Made by a program: the position numbers and the translations under genes | In this document: positions 9,728-21,830 of the stretch, in pieces | Numbering within the stretch: the stretch's first letter is position 1 | Layout of the letters: each line of letters starts with the position of its first letter | From: Pseudomonas sp. GD03944 | Lineage (GTDB): Bacteria; Pseudomonadota; Gammaproteobacteria; Pseudomonadales; Pseudomonadaceae | Length of the DNA: 64,000 bases | Reading direction: 5' to 3' | Assembly: GCF_029839275.1 (NCBI RefSeq) | Contig: NZ_JAOCAH010000007.1 | Span: 186,001-250,000 of the forward strand | Notes under the pieces: model-generated | The model's input: only the letters and a program-made list of their open reading frames with translations | Database searches by the model: none | What the model was told of the DNA's origin: nothing

Positions 9728-10507
9728 TCAGACGCTGAGAATCCAGTCGTAATCGACGATCAGCGGGGCGTGCTGCGAGAAGCGCGGCTGGCGTGGCAGG
9801 CGCGCCGTGCGGACGCTGCGGCGCATGCCGGGCGTCAGCAACTGGTAGTCGAAGCGATAGCCCAGGTTGAGCATTTCCGCCTGCTCGCTGTCCGGCCACC
9901 AGCTGTACTGGTCGGCCTCGCGGTTGACTTCGCGCAGGGCGTCCACGTAGCCCATGGTGCCAATCACTTCATCCAGCCAGGCACGCTCAGGCGCCAGGAA
10001 ACCCGGCAGCTGCTGGCAGTCGCGCCAGTTCTTCACGTCCAGCTTCTGATGCGCCACGTAGAACGAGCCGCAATAGATGTACTCGCGGCGCTTGCGACGC
10101 TGCTTGTCCAGATAATGGGTGAAGTCGTCCATGAACTTGAATTTCTGATTCAAGCTCTCGTCGCCGCCCTGCCCGGATGGCATGAGCATCGTGGCGATAC
10201 TGACTTTGTCAAAATCAGCCTGCAGGTAGCGCCCATAGCGGTCGGCCATTTCAAAGCCGAGGCCGCTGATTACCGCCTTGGGTTGCAACCGCGAGTAGAG
10301 TGCCACGCCACCTTGGCTCGGTACTTCTGCATCGCAGGCATAGAGGAAATAGCCATCCAGTTGGAGGGCTTGGTCGTCCAGTTCAAAGGCGGAGGCGCGG
10401 GTATCCTGCAGGCAGATGACGTCGGCATTCTGTGCTTGCAGCCAACTGAGCAAACCACGCTCGACTGCAGCCTGAATACCATTCACGTTCACACTGATGA
10501 TCCGCAT
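9728..10507 (-). CDS. crc: Catabolite repression control protein Crc
   Basis: 259 residues, collinear with Pseudomonas Crc (MRIISVNVNGIQAAVERGL to IVDYDWILSV). It has the exonuclease III/endonuclease-phosphatase fold but key catalytic positions are changed: the usual LQET reads LQDT and the GDxN motif is replaced by CGSFYVAHQ. Crc is known to be a non-nuclease that stabilises Hfq-RNA translational repression complexes on catabolic mRNAs. It is divergent from pyrE with a 93-base gap and shares the downstream terminator with its convergent neighbour. Targets in this window could include the amine catabolic genes, by inference. Confidence 0.97.
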   Translation of the reverse strand: MRIISVNVNGIQAAVERGLLSWLQAQNADVICLQDTRASAFELDDQALQLDGYFLYACDAEVPSQGGVALYSRLQPKAVISGLGFEMADRYGRYLQADFDKVSIATMLMPSGQGGDESLNQKFKFMDDFTHYLDKQRRKRREYIYCGSFYVAHQKLDVKNWRDCQQLPGFLAPERAWLDEVIGTMGYVDALREVNREADQYSWWPDSEQAEMLNLGYRFDYQLLTPGMRRSVRTARLPRQPRFSQHAPLIVDYDWILSV

Positions 10508-10600
10508 AAATGGCCCCCAAAAACACGTGCGTGTATGATACCCGAGCTCACGTCCAATTAGCTAAATTCCTAGCCAAATCCGTGCCGTCCGGGATTTTCC

Positions 10601-11242
10601 ATGCAAGCGTACCAGCGCGAATTCATTCGTTTTGCCATCGAGCGCGGGGTTCTGCGCTTCGGTCAGTTCACCCTCAAGTCGGGGCGTACCAGCCCGTATT
10701 TCTTCAACGCCGGCCTGTTCAGCAGCGGCCTGGCGCTGGCCCAGCTGGGGCGTTTCTACGCCGCGGCGATCGTTGAAAGCGGTATCCCGTTCGACGTGCT
10801 GTTCGGCCCGGCCTACAAGGGCATTCCCCTGGCCGCGACCACTGCGGTCGCCCTGGCCGAGCACCATCAGCGTGACGTGCCCTGGTGCTTCAACCGCAAG
10901 GAAGCCAAGGACCACGGCGAAGGCGGCACCCTGGTCGGTGCCCCGCTGACCGGCAACGTGCTGATCATCGATGACGTGATTACCGCCGGCACGGCGATCC
11001 GCGAAGTCATGCAGATCATCGATGCCCAGGACGCCAAAGCGGCCGGCGTGCTGATCGCCCTGAACCGTCAGGAGCGGGGCAATGGCGAGCTATCGGCCAT
11101 CCAGGAAGTCGAGCGCGACTTCAATATGCCCGTAGTGAGCATCGTGTCACTCGAACAGGTACTGGAATATCTGGCGGGGGATGCTGAACTCAAGCAGTAT
11201 CTGCCAGCGGTGCAAGCCTATCGCGCCGAGTATGGAATCTGA
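10601..11242 (+). CDS. pyrE: Orotate phosphoribosyltransferase
   Basis: 213 residues, normal length. The PRPP-binding motif [13 protein letters not shown] and the segments [14 protein letters not shown] and [12 protein letters not shown] are intact. It converts orotate and PRPP to OMP in pyrimidine synthesis. The ATG is the first base pair of [21 protein letters not shown], the usual N-terminus. Divergent to crc, as in other Pseudomonas. Confidence 0.97.
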   Translation: MQAYQREFIRFAIERGVLRFGQFTLKSGRTSPYFFNAGLFSSGLALAQLGRFYAAAIVESGIPFDVLFGPAYKGIPLAATTAVALAEHHQRDVPWCFNRKEAKDHGEGGTLVGAPLTGNVLIIDDVITAGTAIREVMQIIDAQDAKAAGVLIALNRQERGNGELSAIQEVERDFNMPVVSIVSLEQVLEYLAGDAELKQYLPAVQAYRAEYGI

Positions 11243-11267
11243 CCCACGACAATAAGGTGCTGCCCCG

Positions 11268-11861
11268 ATGCCCAATCCGGCCATGATCCGCTGTTCGCTG
11301 TTGTTCGGCTTACTGCTGCCGGTCCTGGGGCATGCTGCGGAGCTGTACCGCTACGTCGATGACAAGGGAGTGACCGTCCTCAGTCGCCAGGGCGTGCCGC
11401 CGGAATTCATCGCCAAGGGTTATGAAGTGCTCAATGACCAGGGGCGCGTGGTCAAGGTGGTGCCGCCCGCGCCGAGCGCCGAGGAAATGAAGCGCCTGGT
11501 GGCGGACAAGGCCCGTGCCCGTTCCGACGCGCAGTTGCTGCGCCTCTACACCAGCCCCGATGACGTCGATCGCGCCCGCGAGCGCAAGCTGAACGAGCTG
11601 GACGGCCTGCTCAGCGTGGCCCGCGGCAACCTGCAGTCGGTTCGTACCCAGCAGTCCAACCTGCAGAGCCAGGCTGCCGATCATGAGCGCGCGGGCCGGC
11701 CGGTGCCGGATCAGTTGCTGCGACAGATCGACAACCAAAAGGCCGAGCAGCGGCGTCTGCAAAAAGACATCGACCGCTACCAGGCCGCCCGTAAAGAGGC
11801 CGAGGCCAGTTTTCTCGCCGACCGTAACCGGCTCAGCGAGCTGCTCCTGCGTCGTCCCTGA
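11268..11861 (+). CDS. DUF4124 domain, exported coiled-coil protein
   Basis: 197 residues. A signal peptide (about 1-24, ending GHAA) is followed by a DUF4124 start motif (ELYRYVDDKGVTVLSRQGVPPEFIAKGY), which is a small domain seen in many periplasmic Pseudomonas proteins. The rest (about 75-190) is highly charged and helical and probably a coiled coil with the RQIDNQKAEQRRLQKDIDR heptads. Function unknown. It is 25 bases downstream of pyrE on the same strand. Confidence 0.8.
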   Translation: MPNPAMIRCSLLFGLLLPVLGHAAELYRYVDDKGVTVLSRQGVPPEFIAKGYEVLNDQGRVVKVVPPAPSAEEMKRLVADKARARSDAQLLRLYTSPDDVDRARERKLNELDGLLSVARGNLQSVRTQQSNLQSQAADHERAGRPVPDQLLRQIDNQKAEQRRLQKDIDRYQAARKEAEASFLADRNRLSELLLRRP

Positions 11862-11872
11862 GTCGCCCGCCG

Positions 11873-12319
11873 TTACTGCTCGGGCGCCTGCCGCTCGTAC
11901 TCATTGATCCGGTGGCGTAGCCACTGCGGCAGCGCCTTGCTGCTGCGGCTCGCGCTGTCCGCATGGACGTAGATGATCTCGCCGGCGGTCAGCGCTTCCC
12001 CGGCCCGCCAGATACCCAGATGAAAACTCAGGCTGGAGCGCCCCAGGCGCCCTGTGCGTATGCCGATCTCCAGCAGGTCGTCGAAGCGGGCCGGCGCCAG
12101 GTATTCGAGCACCGTCTTGATGGCGAAGAAATCGCCGCCCTCCTGGCTCAGGTCGGCCGGGTACTGGATGCCCAGGGCGCGGAAGTACTCGGTGATGGCG
12201 ACATCGGCGTAGGTCAGGTAATGACCGTTGAACACGATGGCCTGAGGATCGACCTCGGACCAGCGCACCCGTAGCGAGTGGAAGAAGGTGAAGGCGTCGC
12301 GGGCGGGAATGGTCGTCAT
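11873..12319 (-). CDS. Hotdog-fold acyl-CoA thioesterase (YbgC/4HBT family)
   Basis: 148 residues with the 4-hydroxybenzoyl-CoA thioesterase pattern: FFHSLRVRWSEVDPQAIVFNGHYLTYAD holds the catalytic aspartate and the N-terminal end of the central helix, and RLGRSSLSFHLGIWR forms the later strands. Substrate unknown. ATG 12319 is chosen over a GTG at 12343 because CAGGG lies at correct spacing. It converges on the DUF4124 gene with an 11-base gap. Confidence 0.88.
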   Translation of the reverse strand: MTTIPARDAFTFFHSLRVRWSEVDPQAIVFNGHYLTYADVAITEYFRALGIQYPADLSQEGGDFFAIKTVLEYLAPARFDDLLEIGIRTGRLGRSSLSFHLGIWRAGEALTAGEIIYVHADSASRSSKALPQWLRHRINEYERQAPEQ

Positions 12320-12401
12320 GGCAGAACCCTGTTGGTCGATCACTGGAGCGTCGACGAGGGCCGGCCGGAGGGCAAGGGGGAGGTGGGTCTATTCAGGAGG
12401 C

Positions 12402-12429
12402 GAATCAGCCCGATTGCCCGGGCTGATTC
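12402..12429. terminator. Hairpin downstream of argB
   Basis: An 11-bp perfect stem (GAATCAGCCCG / CGGGCTGATTC) with a 6-base loop lies 15 bases past the argB stop. No T-run follows on either strand, so termination efficiency is unclear. Confidence 0.5.
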
Positions 12430-12444
12430 ATTCAGGTACCTGGA

Positions 12445-15955
<3,511 letters not shown>

Positions 15956-15989
15956 CGAACGTCTCCCTGGCAAATTGTCCTGTGGCGAA

Positions 15990-16445
15990 TCAGTGGCTGC
16001 CTGAATGTCCGAAGCCGCCGGCACCGCGCTGGCTTTCGTCGAATGCTTCGACCAGTTCGAAGTGGGCCTGCACCACAGGCACCAGGATCAGTTGGGCGAT
16101 ACGCTCGCCGATGGCGATGGTGAACGCGCTCTGGCCGCGGTTCCAGCACGACACCATCAGCTCGCCCTGGTAGTCCGAGTCGATCAGGCCGACCAGGTTG
16201 CCGAGCACGATGCCGTGTTTGTGGCCCAGGCCGGAGCGCGGCAGGATCATGGCCGCCAGGCCCGGGTCGCCGATGTAGATCGACAGGCCGGTCGGGATCA
16301 GTACGGTCTGGCCGGGTTCGAGGGTCAGGTCCTGCTTGAGCATGGCGCGCAGGTCGAGGCCGGCGGAACCGGGCGTGGCGTACTGCGGCAGGGGGAATTC
16401 ACTGCCGAGGCGAGGGTCGAGGATCTTGGCTTGTAGCGCGTGCAT
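15990..16445 (-). CDS. dut: dUTP diphosphatase (dUTPase)
   Basis: 151 residues, the trimeric dUTPase size. All five motifs are visible, among them [32 protein letters not shown] and the C-terminal [10 protein letters not shown] arm that closes the active site. It hydrolyses dUTP to dUMP, keeping uracil out of DNA and feeding dTMP synthesis. It lies between coaBC (30 bases upstream) and algC (34 bases downstream) on the same strand. Confidence 0.97.
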   Translation of the reverse strand: MHALQAKILDPRLGSEFPLPQYATPGSAGLDLRAMLKQDLTLEPGQTVLIPTGLSIYIGDPGLAAMILPRSGLGHKHGIVLGNLVGLIDSDYQGELMVSCWNRGQSAFTIAIGERIAQLILVPVVQAHFELVEAFDESQRGAGGFGHSGSH

Positions 16446-16475
16446 GTCAGGCTCTGTGGTCGGTGAGTGGGGGCG

Positions 16476-17681
16476 TCAGGCGGGCAGGCGGGTGGCGATG
16501 AAGTCCACCAGTTGCCGGGCGATCTTGCCCTTGCTGGTCTGTGCGAAGCTGCTCTGGTGCAAGGCGCGGTCGATGATGGTGATCGCGTTCTCTTCGCTGT
16601 TGAAGCCGATGGTGGGGTTGGCCACATCGTTGGCGACGATCAGGTCGAGGTTCTTGTCCTTGAGCTTGCGCGAGGCGTACTCCAGCAGGTTTTCGGTTTC
16701 GGCGGCGAAACCGACGCTGAACGGACGATCGGCGCGGCTGGCCAGGGTGGCGAGAATATCCGGGTTGCGCACCATTTGCAGGAGCAAACCATCACCGCTG
16801 GTAGGGTCTTTCTTCAATTTGTGCTGGGCTACCACTTCCGGGCGGTAATCGGCGACGGCGGCGGCAGCGATCAGGATGTCGCAGGGCATCGCTGCCTCGC
16901 AGGCGGCGAGCATGTCGCGGGCGCTGACCACGTCGATGCGGGTGACCCGGTCCGGCGTCGGCAGGTGCACCGGGCCGCTGATCAGCGTGACCTTGGCGCC
17001 GGCTTCGGCGGCGGCCTCGGCCAGGGCGAAGCCCATTTTCCCCGAGCTGTGGTTGGTGATGTAGCGCACCGGGTCGATGTTTTCCTGGGTCGGGCCGGCG
17101 GTAATCAGTACGTGCTTGCCGTTGAGCGCCTTGCGCTGGAAACAGTCGGCAGCCAGCTGGGCGAGGGTCTCGGCCTCCAGCATGCGGCCGGGGCCCACGT
17201 CGCCGCAGGCCTGTTCGCCGGCAGCCGGGCCGAACAGACGCAGGCCGCGTTCCTTGAGCAGCTCGGCGTTGGCCTGGGTGGCCGGGTCGCGCCACATGGC
17301 CTGGTTCATTGCGGGCGCCAGGGCCACGGGGGCATCGGTGGCCAGCACCAGGGTGGTCAGCAGGTCGTTGGCCAGGCCCTGGGCCAGGCGCGCCATGAGG
17401 TCGGCGGTGGCCGGGGCGACCAGCACCAGGTCGGCCCAGCGCGCCAGCTCGATATGACCCATGGCGGCTTCGGCAGTCGGGTCGAGCAGGTCCATGTGAA
17501 CGGGGTGGCCGGAGAGGGCTTGCAGCGTCAGCGGGGTGATGAACTCGCGGCCGCCCTGGGTCATGACCACGCGCACTTCGGCGCCCTGGTCCTTGAGTCG
17601 GCGAATCAGCTCGGCGCTCTTGTAGGCGGCAATGCCGCCGCCCACGCCGAGAATGATGCGTTTCCGATACAGCCGCTGCAT
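16476..17681 (-). CDS. coaBC: CoaBC, bifunctional phosphopantothenoylcysteine synthetase/decarboxylase
   Basis: 401 residues. The N-terminal flavoprotein decarboxylase half shows [25 protein letters not shown] and [10 protein letters not shown] (substrate-binding motif and catalytic cysteine). The C-terminal CTP-dependent synthetase half carries [26 protein letters not shown] and the KLKKDP loop. The two halves carry out two successive steps of CoA synthesis. Start 17681 is chosen at [12 protein letters not shown] with an AGG-containing SD; the longer frame up to 17750 overlaps the radC promoter region. Divergent from radC. Confidence 0.96.
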   Translation of the reverse strand: MQRLYRKRIILGVGGGIAAYKSAELIRRLKDQGAEVRVVMTQGGREFITPLTLQALSGHPVHMDLLDPTAEAAMGHIELARWADLVLVAPATADLMARLAQGLANDLLTTLVLATDAPVALAPAMNQAMWRDPATQANAELLKERGLRLFGPAAGEQACGDVGPGRMLEAETLAQLAADCFQRKALNGKHVLITAGPTQENIDPVRYITNHSSGKMGFALAEAAAEAGAKVTLISGPVHLPTPDRVTRIDVVSARDMLAACEAAMPCDILIAAAAVADYRPEVVAQHKLKKDPTSGDGLLLQMVRNPDILATLASRADRPFSVGFAAETENLLEYASRKLKDKNLDLIVANDVANPTIGFNSEENAITIIDRALHQSSFAQTSKGKIARQLVDFIATRLPA

Positions 17682-17864
17682 AGGCCTGCCTTTTATAAGG
17701 GTGGATGTGCGGCGTGGCGATGACACCTCCCCAGGCCGATCACCACGCAAAAAACTGGGCTACGATAGCACAGCGGCCGCAGCGGAACAGCGGCCCAGGG
17801 AGCCCGGCGAGTCGCGTCGGGCAGCGATTCCGGCCCTCGTGGCCGGGTCAGACATGGAGGTTGT

Positions 17865-18539
17865 ATGAGTATTCGCAATTGGCCCGCGGCGGAACGCCCG
17901 CGGGAGAAGCTCCTGGCCCAGGGAGCGGAGAACCTGACCGACGCCGAACTGCTGGCGATTTTTCTGCGCACCGGGGTGTCCGGGCAAAGCGCGGTGGACC
18001 TGGCGCGTCACCTGCTCAGCGATTTTGGCGGCTTGCGCCACCTGCTCCAGGCCGATCAGCGGGCGTTCAGCAGCCGCCTCGGCCTGGGCCCGGCGAAATT
18101 CGCGCAGCTGCAGGCGGTGTTGGAAATGGGCCGTCGGCACCTGGCCGAACGCCTGCGCCGCGACTCCGCCCTGGAGAACCCGCAGGCGGTGCGCGATTAC
18201 CTGAAGGCGCTGTTGCGGCACGAGCCCCATGAAGTGTTCGGCTGCCTGTTTCTCGATGCCAAGCACCGGGTGCTGACGTTCGAGGCACTGTTCCATGGCT
18301 CCATCGACAGTGCCAGCGTATACCCGCGCCAGGTGGTCAAGCGGGCGCTGGCGCACAACGCCGCCGCCCTGATCCTGACCCACAACCACCCTTCGGGCGT
18401 GGCCGAGCCGAGCCAGGCGGACCGCATGCTGACCCGGCGGCTGAAGGATGCGCTGGAGCTGGTGGATGTGCGGGTGCTCGACCACTTCATCGTCGGCGAC
18501 GGCGAGCCTGTGTCGATGGCCGAGATCGGCTGGTTGTAA
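17865..18539 (+). CDS. radC: RadC family JAB-domain protein
   Basis: 224 residues with an N-terminal helix-hairpin-helix region ([19 protein letters not shown]) and a C-terminal JAB/MPN metalloprotease-like domain bearing [16 protein letters not shown]. Despite the name, a repair role is unproven. TGGAGG precedes the ATG. Divergent from coaBC; the usual Pseudomonas position. Confidence 0.95.
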   Translation: MSIRNWPAAERPREKLLAQGAENLTDAELLAIFLRTGVSGQSAVDLARHLLSDFGGLRHLLQADQRAFSSRLGLGPAKFAQLQAVLEMGRRHLAERLRRDSALENPQAVRDYLKALLRHEPHEVFGCLFLDAKHRVLTFEALFHGSIDSASVYPRQVVKRALAHNAAALILTHNHPSGVAEPSQADRMLTRRLKDALELVDVRVLDHFIVGDGEPVSMAEIGWL

Positions 18540-18549
18540 CCCAATAGCC

Positions 18550-18580
18550 GCTGCGCCGGCGCTCTGCGTGCCGGTGCAGC
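18550..18580. terminator. Hairpin between radC and the binding-protein gene
   Basis: GCTGCGCCGGC pairs with GCCGGTGCAGC (11 bp with one G-T wobble, 9-base loop) in the gap between convergent genes. No T-tract. Confidence 0.4.
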
Positions 18581-18598
18581 GGGTGCCATGGGCGAGGG

Positions 18599-20203
18599 TC
18601 AGTTGCTCAGGCGAACCTTGGAGAAATCCTGGCGGCCGAACGGGCTGACGGCATAGCCCTCCACCGATTTCTGAGTCAGGGCGAACGCCGTGGGGTGCGC
18701 CAGCGGCAGCCACAGGGCCTGCTGCTGGATCAGCGCCTGGGCTTCCTTGTACAGGGTGGTGCGCTGGGTCTGATCGCTGGTGGCCTTGCCCTTGGCGATC
18801 AGTTCGTCGAGCTTCGGGTTGCAGTAGCGGGCGAAGTTCAGGCCGGACTCCACCGACGCGCAGGAAAACTGCGGCGTGAGGAAGTTGTCCGGGTCCCCGT
18901 TGTCCCCCGCCCAGCCCATGAACAGCAGGTCGTGCTCGCCGGCCTTGGCGCGGCGAATCAGCTCGCCCCATTCGATGACGCGGATTTCTGCCCGGATACC
19001 CACTTCAGCCAGGTCCGCCTGCAGCAGCTGCGCGCCCAGGCTGGGGTTGGGGTTGAGCAGGCTGCCCGCCGGACGGGTCCAGATGGTGGTCTTGAAGCCG
19101 TCCGCCAGTCCGGCCTCCTTCAGCAGGGCCCGTGCCTTTTCCGGGTCATGGGCGTAGCCGGGCAGTTCGCTGGCGTAGCCCCAGGTGTTAGGCGGGTAAG
19201 GGCCATTGGCAGCCTCGGCGCTGTCTTCGAAGACGGCCTTGAGGTAGCTGGTCTTGTCGAATGCCAGGTTGATCGCCTGGCGCACCGCCGGCTGGTCGAG
19301 GGGCGGATGCTGGCTGTTGATCCCGACGAAAGCCGTCATGAACGCCGAGGTGTGCACTTGCCTGATCTTCGGATCGCTGGCGCTGGCCTTCACGTCGAGC
19401 GGCTTGGGCGACAGGGCGATGTGGCATTCGCCGCGGCGCAGCTTCTGCAGCCGGACGTTGGCGTCCGGGGTGATGGCGAACACCAGCCGGTCCACGGCCG
19501 GGGCGCCGGCGAAGTACTCGGCGTTGGCCGTGTAACGCACCACGGCGTCCTTCTGGTAGCGCGAGAACACGAAGGGGCCGGTGCCCACGGGCTGGCTGTT
19601 GAGTTTTTCCGGCGTGCCCGCTTCCATTAACTGGGCGGCGTACTCGGCGGAGTAGATCGATGCGAACCCCATGCTCAGGGTGGCGAGGAAGGTCGCGTCG
19701 GGACGGTTGAGCGTCACGCGCACGGTATGGGCGTCGACCTTGTCGAGCTGCTTGATCAGGTCGGGCAGCTGCATCGACTGGGCATGGGGGTAACCGCTGG
19801 CCGCCACCTTGTGCCAGGGTTGATTGGGGTCGAGCATGCGCTGGAAGCTGAACAGCACGTCATCGGCGTTCAGCGGCCGGCCCGGCGTGAAGTAGTCCGT
19901 GTCATGGAAGGCCACGTCTTCGCGCAGGTGGAAGGTATAGAGGAGGCCGTCGTCGCTGACCTCCCAGCGCTGGGCCAGGCTCGGCTGCAGGGTGCCGCTG
20001 GCGGCGTCGAACTCCACCAGACGGTTCATCAGGACGTCGGCCGAGGCGTTGGTGGTGGTCAGGGAGTTGTACTGCACCACGTCGAAACCTTCCGGGCTGG
20101 CCTCGGTACACACGCTGAGCGTGGCGGCCTGCGCCAGGGCGGGGCCGAGCAGGGCGGTGAGCAACAGTGGGGCGGTGAGCCGGGACCGGATAGCTGGGGG
20201 CAT
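18599..20203 (-). CDS. Periplasmic peptide/dipeptide-type ABC substrate-binding protein (SBP_bac_5)
   Basis: 534 residues with a signal peptide (MPPAIRSRLTAPLLLTALLGPALAQAA) and family 5 binding-protein features (SVCTEASPEGFDVVQYNSLT, YTFHLREDVAFHDTDYFTPGRPLNADDVLFSFQRM, GTGPFVFSRYQKDAVV). Members bind di/oligopeptides, nickel or opines; DppA-like peptide binding is the best guess. ATG 20203 is preferred because GGAG sits 6 bases ahead; ATG 20215 lacks an SD. No permease or ATPase genes adjoin, so it is an orphan binding protein that must share a transporter. Confidence 0.92.
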   Translation of the reverse strand: MPPAIRSRLTAPLLLTALLGPALAQAATLSVCTEASPEGFDVVQYNSLTTTNASADVLMNRLVEFDAASGTLQPSLAQRWEVSDDGLLYTFHLREDVAFHDTDYFTPGRPLNADDVLFSFQRMLDPNQPWHKVAASGYPHAQSMQLPDLIKQLDKVDAHTVRVTLNRPDATFLATLSMGFASIYSAEYAAQLMEAGTPEKLNSQPVGTGPFVFSRYQKDAVVRYTANAEYFAGAPAVDRLVFAITPDANVRLQKLRRGECHIALSPKPLDVKASASDPKIRQVHTSAFMTAFVGINSQHPPLDQPAVRQAINLAFDKTSYLKAVFEDSAEAANGPYPPNTWGYASELPGYAHDPEKARALLKEAGLADGFKTTIWTRPAGSLLNPNPSLGAQLLQADLAEVGIRAEIRVIEWGELIRRAKAGEHDLLFMGWAGDNGDPDNFLTPQFSCASVESGLNFARYCNPKLDELIAKGKATSDQTQRTTLYKEAQALIQQQALWLPLAHPTAFALTQKSVEGYAVSPFGRQDFSKVRLSN

Positions 20204-20616
20204 GACAAACTCCATGGCAGGGCGGCGCGCGTCCATGGGCGCGCCGTCAAGGGCCTACCCTAGGGGCTGCGGGTGGGTTGGTGCAAGCCTGCCGACGCGC
20301 ACCCGGCAGGGTGCCGGTCGCACCTGAACCGCGGAACGCCGGATTTTTCGACGAGCGGTCCATGGGCGAGCGCAGCCCCGGCCGCTCGCGCCGACGCCCT
20401 GATCGCCCCGGTGGCGCTGCGGACAAAAGTGCGTTCGGCCTTGTTGCTCTGGGGGCTTTCTGGTATAAAGCAGCGCTCTTTTCTAGGGGCCCGGTTGTTG
20501 CGCTTTCAGGTGTGGCCGGTAAGACCCTCGAGAAACGCGGCGCAGAGCGCCAATGACATTGAGTTTAAGCGGCCAACCCATGCCGGGTTGGGCATGTGGT
20601 TTTAGAGGGCTGAGGC
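20204..20616 (+). other. Gene-free stretch: rpmB promoter and leader
   Basis: 413 bases between the divergent binding-protein and rpmB genes. The left part (20204-20440) shows nothing I can name. The right part holds the rpmB promoter (20441-20469), a leader of roughly 140 bases and a CCAACCC/GGGTTGG hairpin at 20573-20591 just upstream of the rpmB ribosome binding site. Confidence 0.6.
20441..20469 (+). promoter_or_regulatory. Sigma-70 promoter of rpmBG
   Basis: TTGTTG, exactly 17 bases, then TATAAA. This is the best housekeeping-type promoter in the window and fits a highly expressed ribosomal protein operon. Expected start of transcription is near 20476. Confidence 0.75.
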
Positions 20617-20853
20617 ATGTCGAGAGTCTGTCAAGTTACCGGTAAGGGTCCGGTAACCGGGAACAACATTTCCCACGCAAACAACAAAACCCGTCGTCGT
20701 TTCCTGCCGAACCTGCAGCACCATCGCTTCTGGGTCGAGTCCGAGAAGCGCTTCGTGCGTCTGCGCGTATCTGCCAAAGGCATGCGTGTCATCGACAAGC
20801 GTGGCATTGACGTAGTGCTGTCCGAGCTGCGTGCTCGCGGCGAAAAGGTTTAA
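20617..20853 (+). CDS. rpmB: 50S ribosomal protein L28
   Basis: 78 residues, standard length. Starts [19 protein letters not shown] and contains the conserved [16 protein letters not shown] core. Component of the large ribosomal subunit. Ten bases separate it from rpmG, forming the usual rpmBG operon. Confidence 0.98.
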   Translation: MSRVCQVTGKGPVTGNNISHANNKTRRRFLPNLQHHRFWVESEKRFVRLRVSAKGMRVIDKRGIDVVLSELRARGEKV

Positions 20854-20863
20854 GGAGCAAATC

Positions 20864-21019
20864 ATGCGCGAACTGATCCGTTTGGTGTCCAGCGCCGGTA
20901 CCGGCCACTTCTACACCACCGACAAGAACAAACGCACCACTCCGGACAAAATCGAAATCAAAAAATTCGATCCGGTTGTGCGCAAGCACGTGATGTACAA
21001 GGAAGCCAAGATCAAGTAA
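20864..21019 (+). CDS. rpmG: 50S ribosomal protein L33
   Basis: 51 residues, [20 protein letters not shown] to KEAKIK. The ATG at 20864 follows AAGGAG; the longer open frame from 20831 adds residues not found in L33. The zinc-ligand cysteines of some L33 forms are absent, so this is the Cys-minus type. A strong terminator follows. Confidence 0.98.
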   Translation: MRELIRLVSSAGTGHFYTTDKNKRTTPDKIEIKKFDPVVRKHVMYKEAKIK

Positions 21020-21038
21020 TTGATCGGCTGCCTTATCA

Positions 21039-21068
21039 AGAAGCCCGCCTATATGGCGGGCTTTTTGT
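21039..21068 (+). terminator. Rho-independent terminator of rpmBG
   Basis: AAGCCCGCC-TATAT-GGCGGGCTTTTTG, a 9-bp stem that includes the AA/TT edge, followed by a T-run, 20 bases after rpmG. Confidence 0.92.
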
Positions 21069-21096
21069 TGCCTGTTTTTTTGCCGGAGGGCCGGGC

Positions 21097-21122
21097 AAAA
21101 AAAGCCCGCCATGGAGGCGGGC
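21097..21122 (-). terminator. Rho-independent terminator of the cupin gene
   Basis: On the minus strand GCCCGCC pairs with GGCGGGC and is followed by seven T residues. It lies 25 bases past the cupin stop and opposes the rpmBG terminator. Confidence 0.88.
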
Positions 21123-21147
21123 AACGGGGGTGATGGTAAAACGTCAC

Positions 21148-21513
21148 TCAGCTCGCGGCCTGCTCGAAGATCACGTAGACCTTGCGGCAGGCTTCCAGCA
21201 CTTCCCAGGTGCCGGAGAAGCCAGCCGGGATCACGAAGCGGTCGCCGGCGCGGACGGTCTTGGCATTGCCCTCCCGGTCGCGCAGTACGGAAACCCCTTG
21301 GAGAATTTCGCAGTACTCGTGTTCGGTGTAGTTGACCGTCCACTGGCCGACGGCCCCTTCCCAGATGCCCACATTGAACTGCCCGCACGGGCTGCCGTAA
21401 TGGTTGCGCACGAGCTGGTCGGGCTCGCCCTTGAGAATCTTCTCGGGGGCGGGCCGGTAGCGCTCGGCGGCACTGGTGGCGTTGGCGAAGTCGACGATCT
21501 GTTCGATGTTCAT
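21148..21513 (-). CDS. Cupin domain protein
   Basis: 121 residues, a single small beta-barrel of the cupin_3 (DUF861) type with GQWTVNYTEHEYCEILQG and GDRFVIPAGFSGTWEVLEACRKVYVI. Only some of the metal-binding histidines of classical cupins are present (one HEYCE segment). Start 21513 is used since the longer frame lacks similarity. It is divergent to the aldehyde dehydrogenase and a similar cupin occurs next to kauB in related species, so a link to amine catabolism is plausible but unproven. Confidence 0.85.
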   Translation of the reverse strand: MNIEQIVDFANATSAAERYRPAPEKILKGEPDQLVRNHYGSPCGQFNVGIWEGAVGQWTVNYTEHEYCEILQGVSVLRDREGNAKTVRAGDRFVIPAGFSGTWEVLEACRKVYVIFEQAAS

Positions 21514-21830
21514 CGTGGCATCCGGCTGTTCGGTGAAAGGTAAGGTCGCAGGGCTGGGGCCGGTTTTGCGGCGTGACACCCAGCCTGGCCGGCCCTATCG
21601 AGGCGTTGTCCGCCTAGGTGGGCCTGGCGCACCCGGGCAATTTCGCGAGTCTATGTTTAATAAAACGAACAAGGCAAGGCGGTTTTATCCATCTTTGTCA
21701 AAAATATTGAAAATCCCCAAGCCTCTGGTTTAGTGTGTCGGGCAGTGTCCGGCCCCGATACGGGCCTTGCAGAATTATTGACAGTGCCGCCACCGCTGGG
21801 GGGCACGTTCACCGATACGAGGATGCACGC
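21514..21830 (+). other. Gene-free stretch: control region between cupin gene and kauB
   Basis: 317 bases. The AT-rich part at about 21654-21735 differs sharply from flanking DNA. It holds TTGAAA (21707-21712), 16 bases, then TTTAGT (21729-21734) as a possible weak kauB promoter, and a TTTGTCAAAAATATTGAAAA run that could be a regulator site, for example for the polyamine regulator PauR encoded at 32467. No operator consensus can be confirmed from this one site. Confidence 0.4.
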
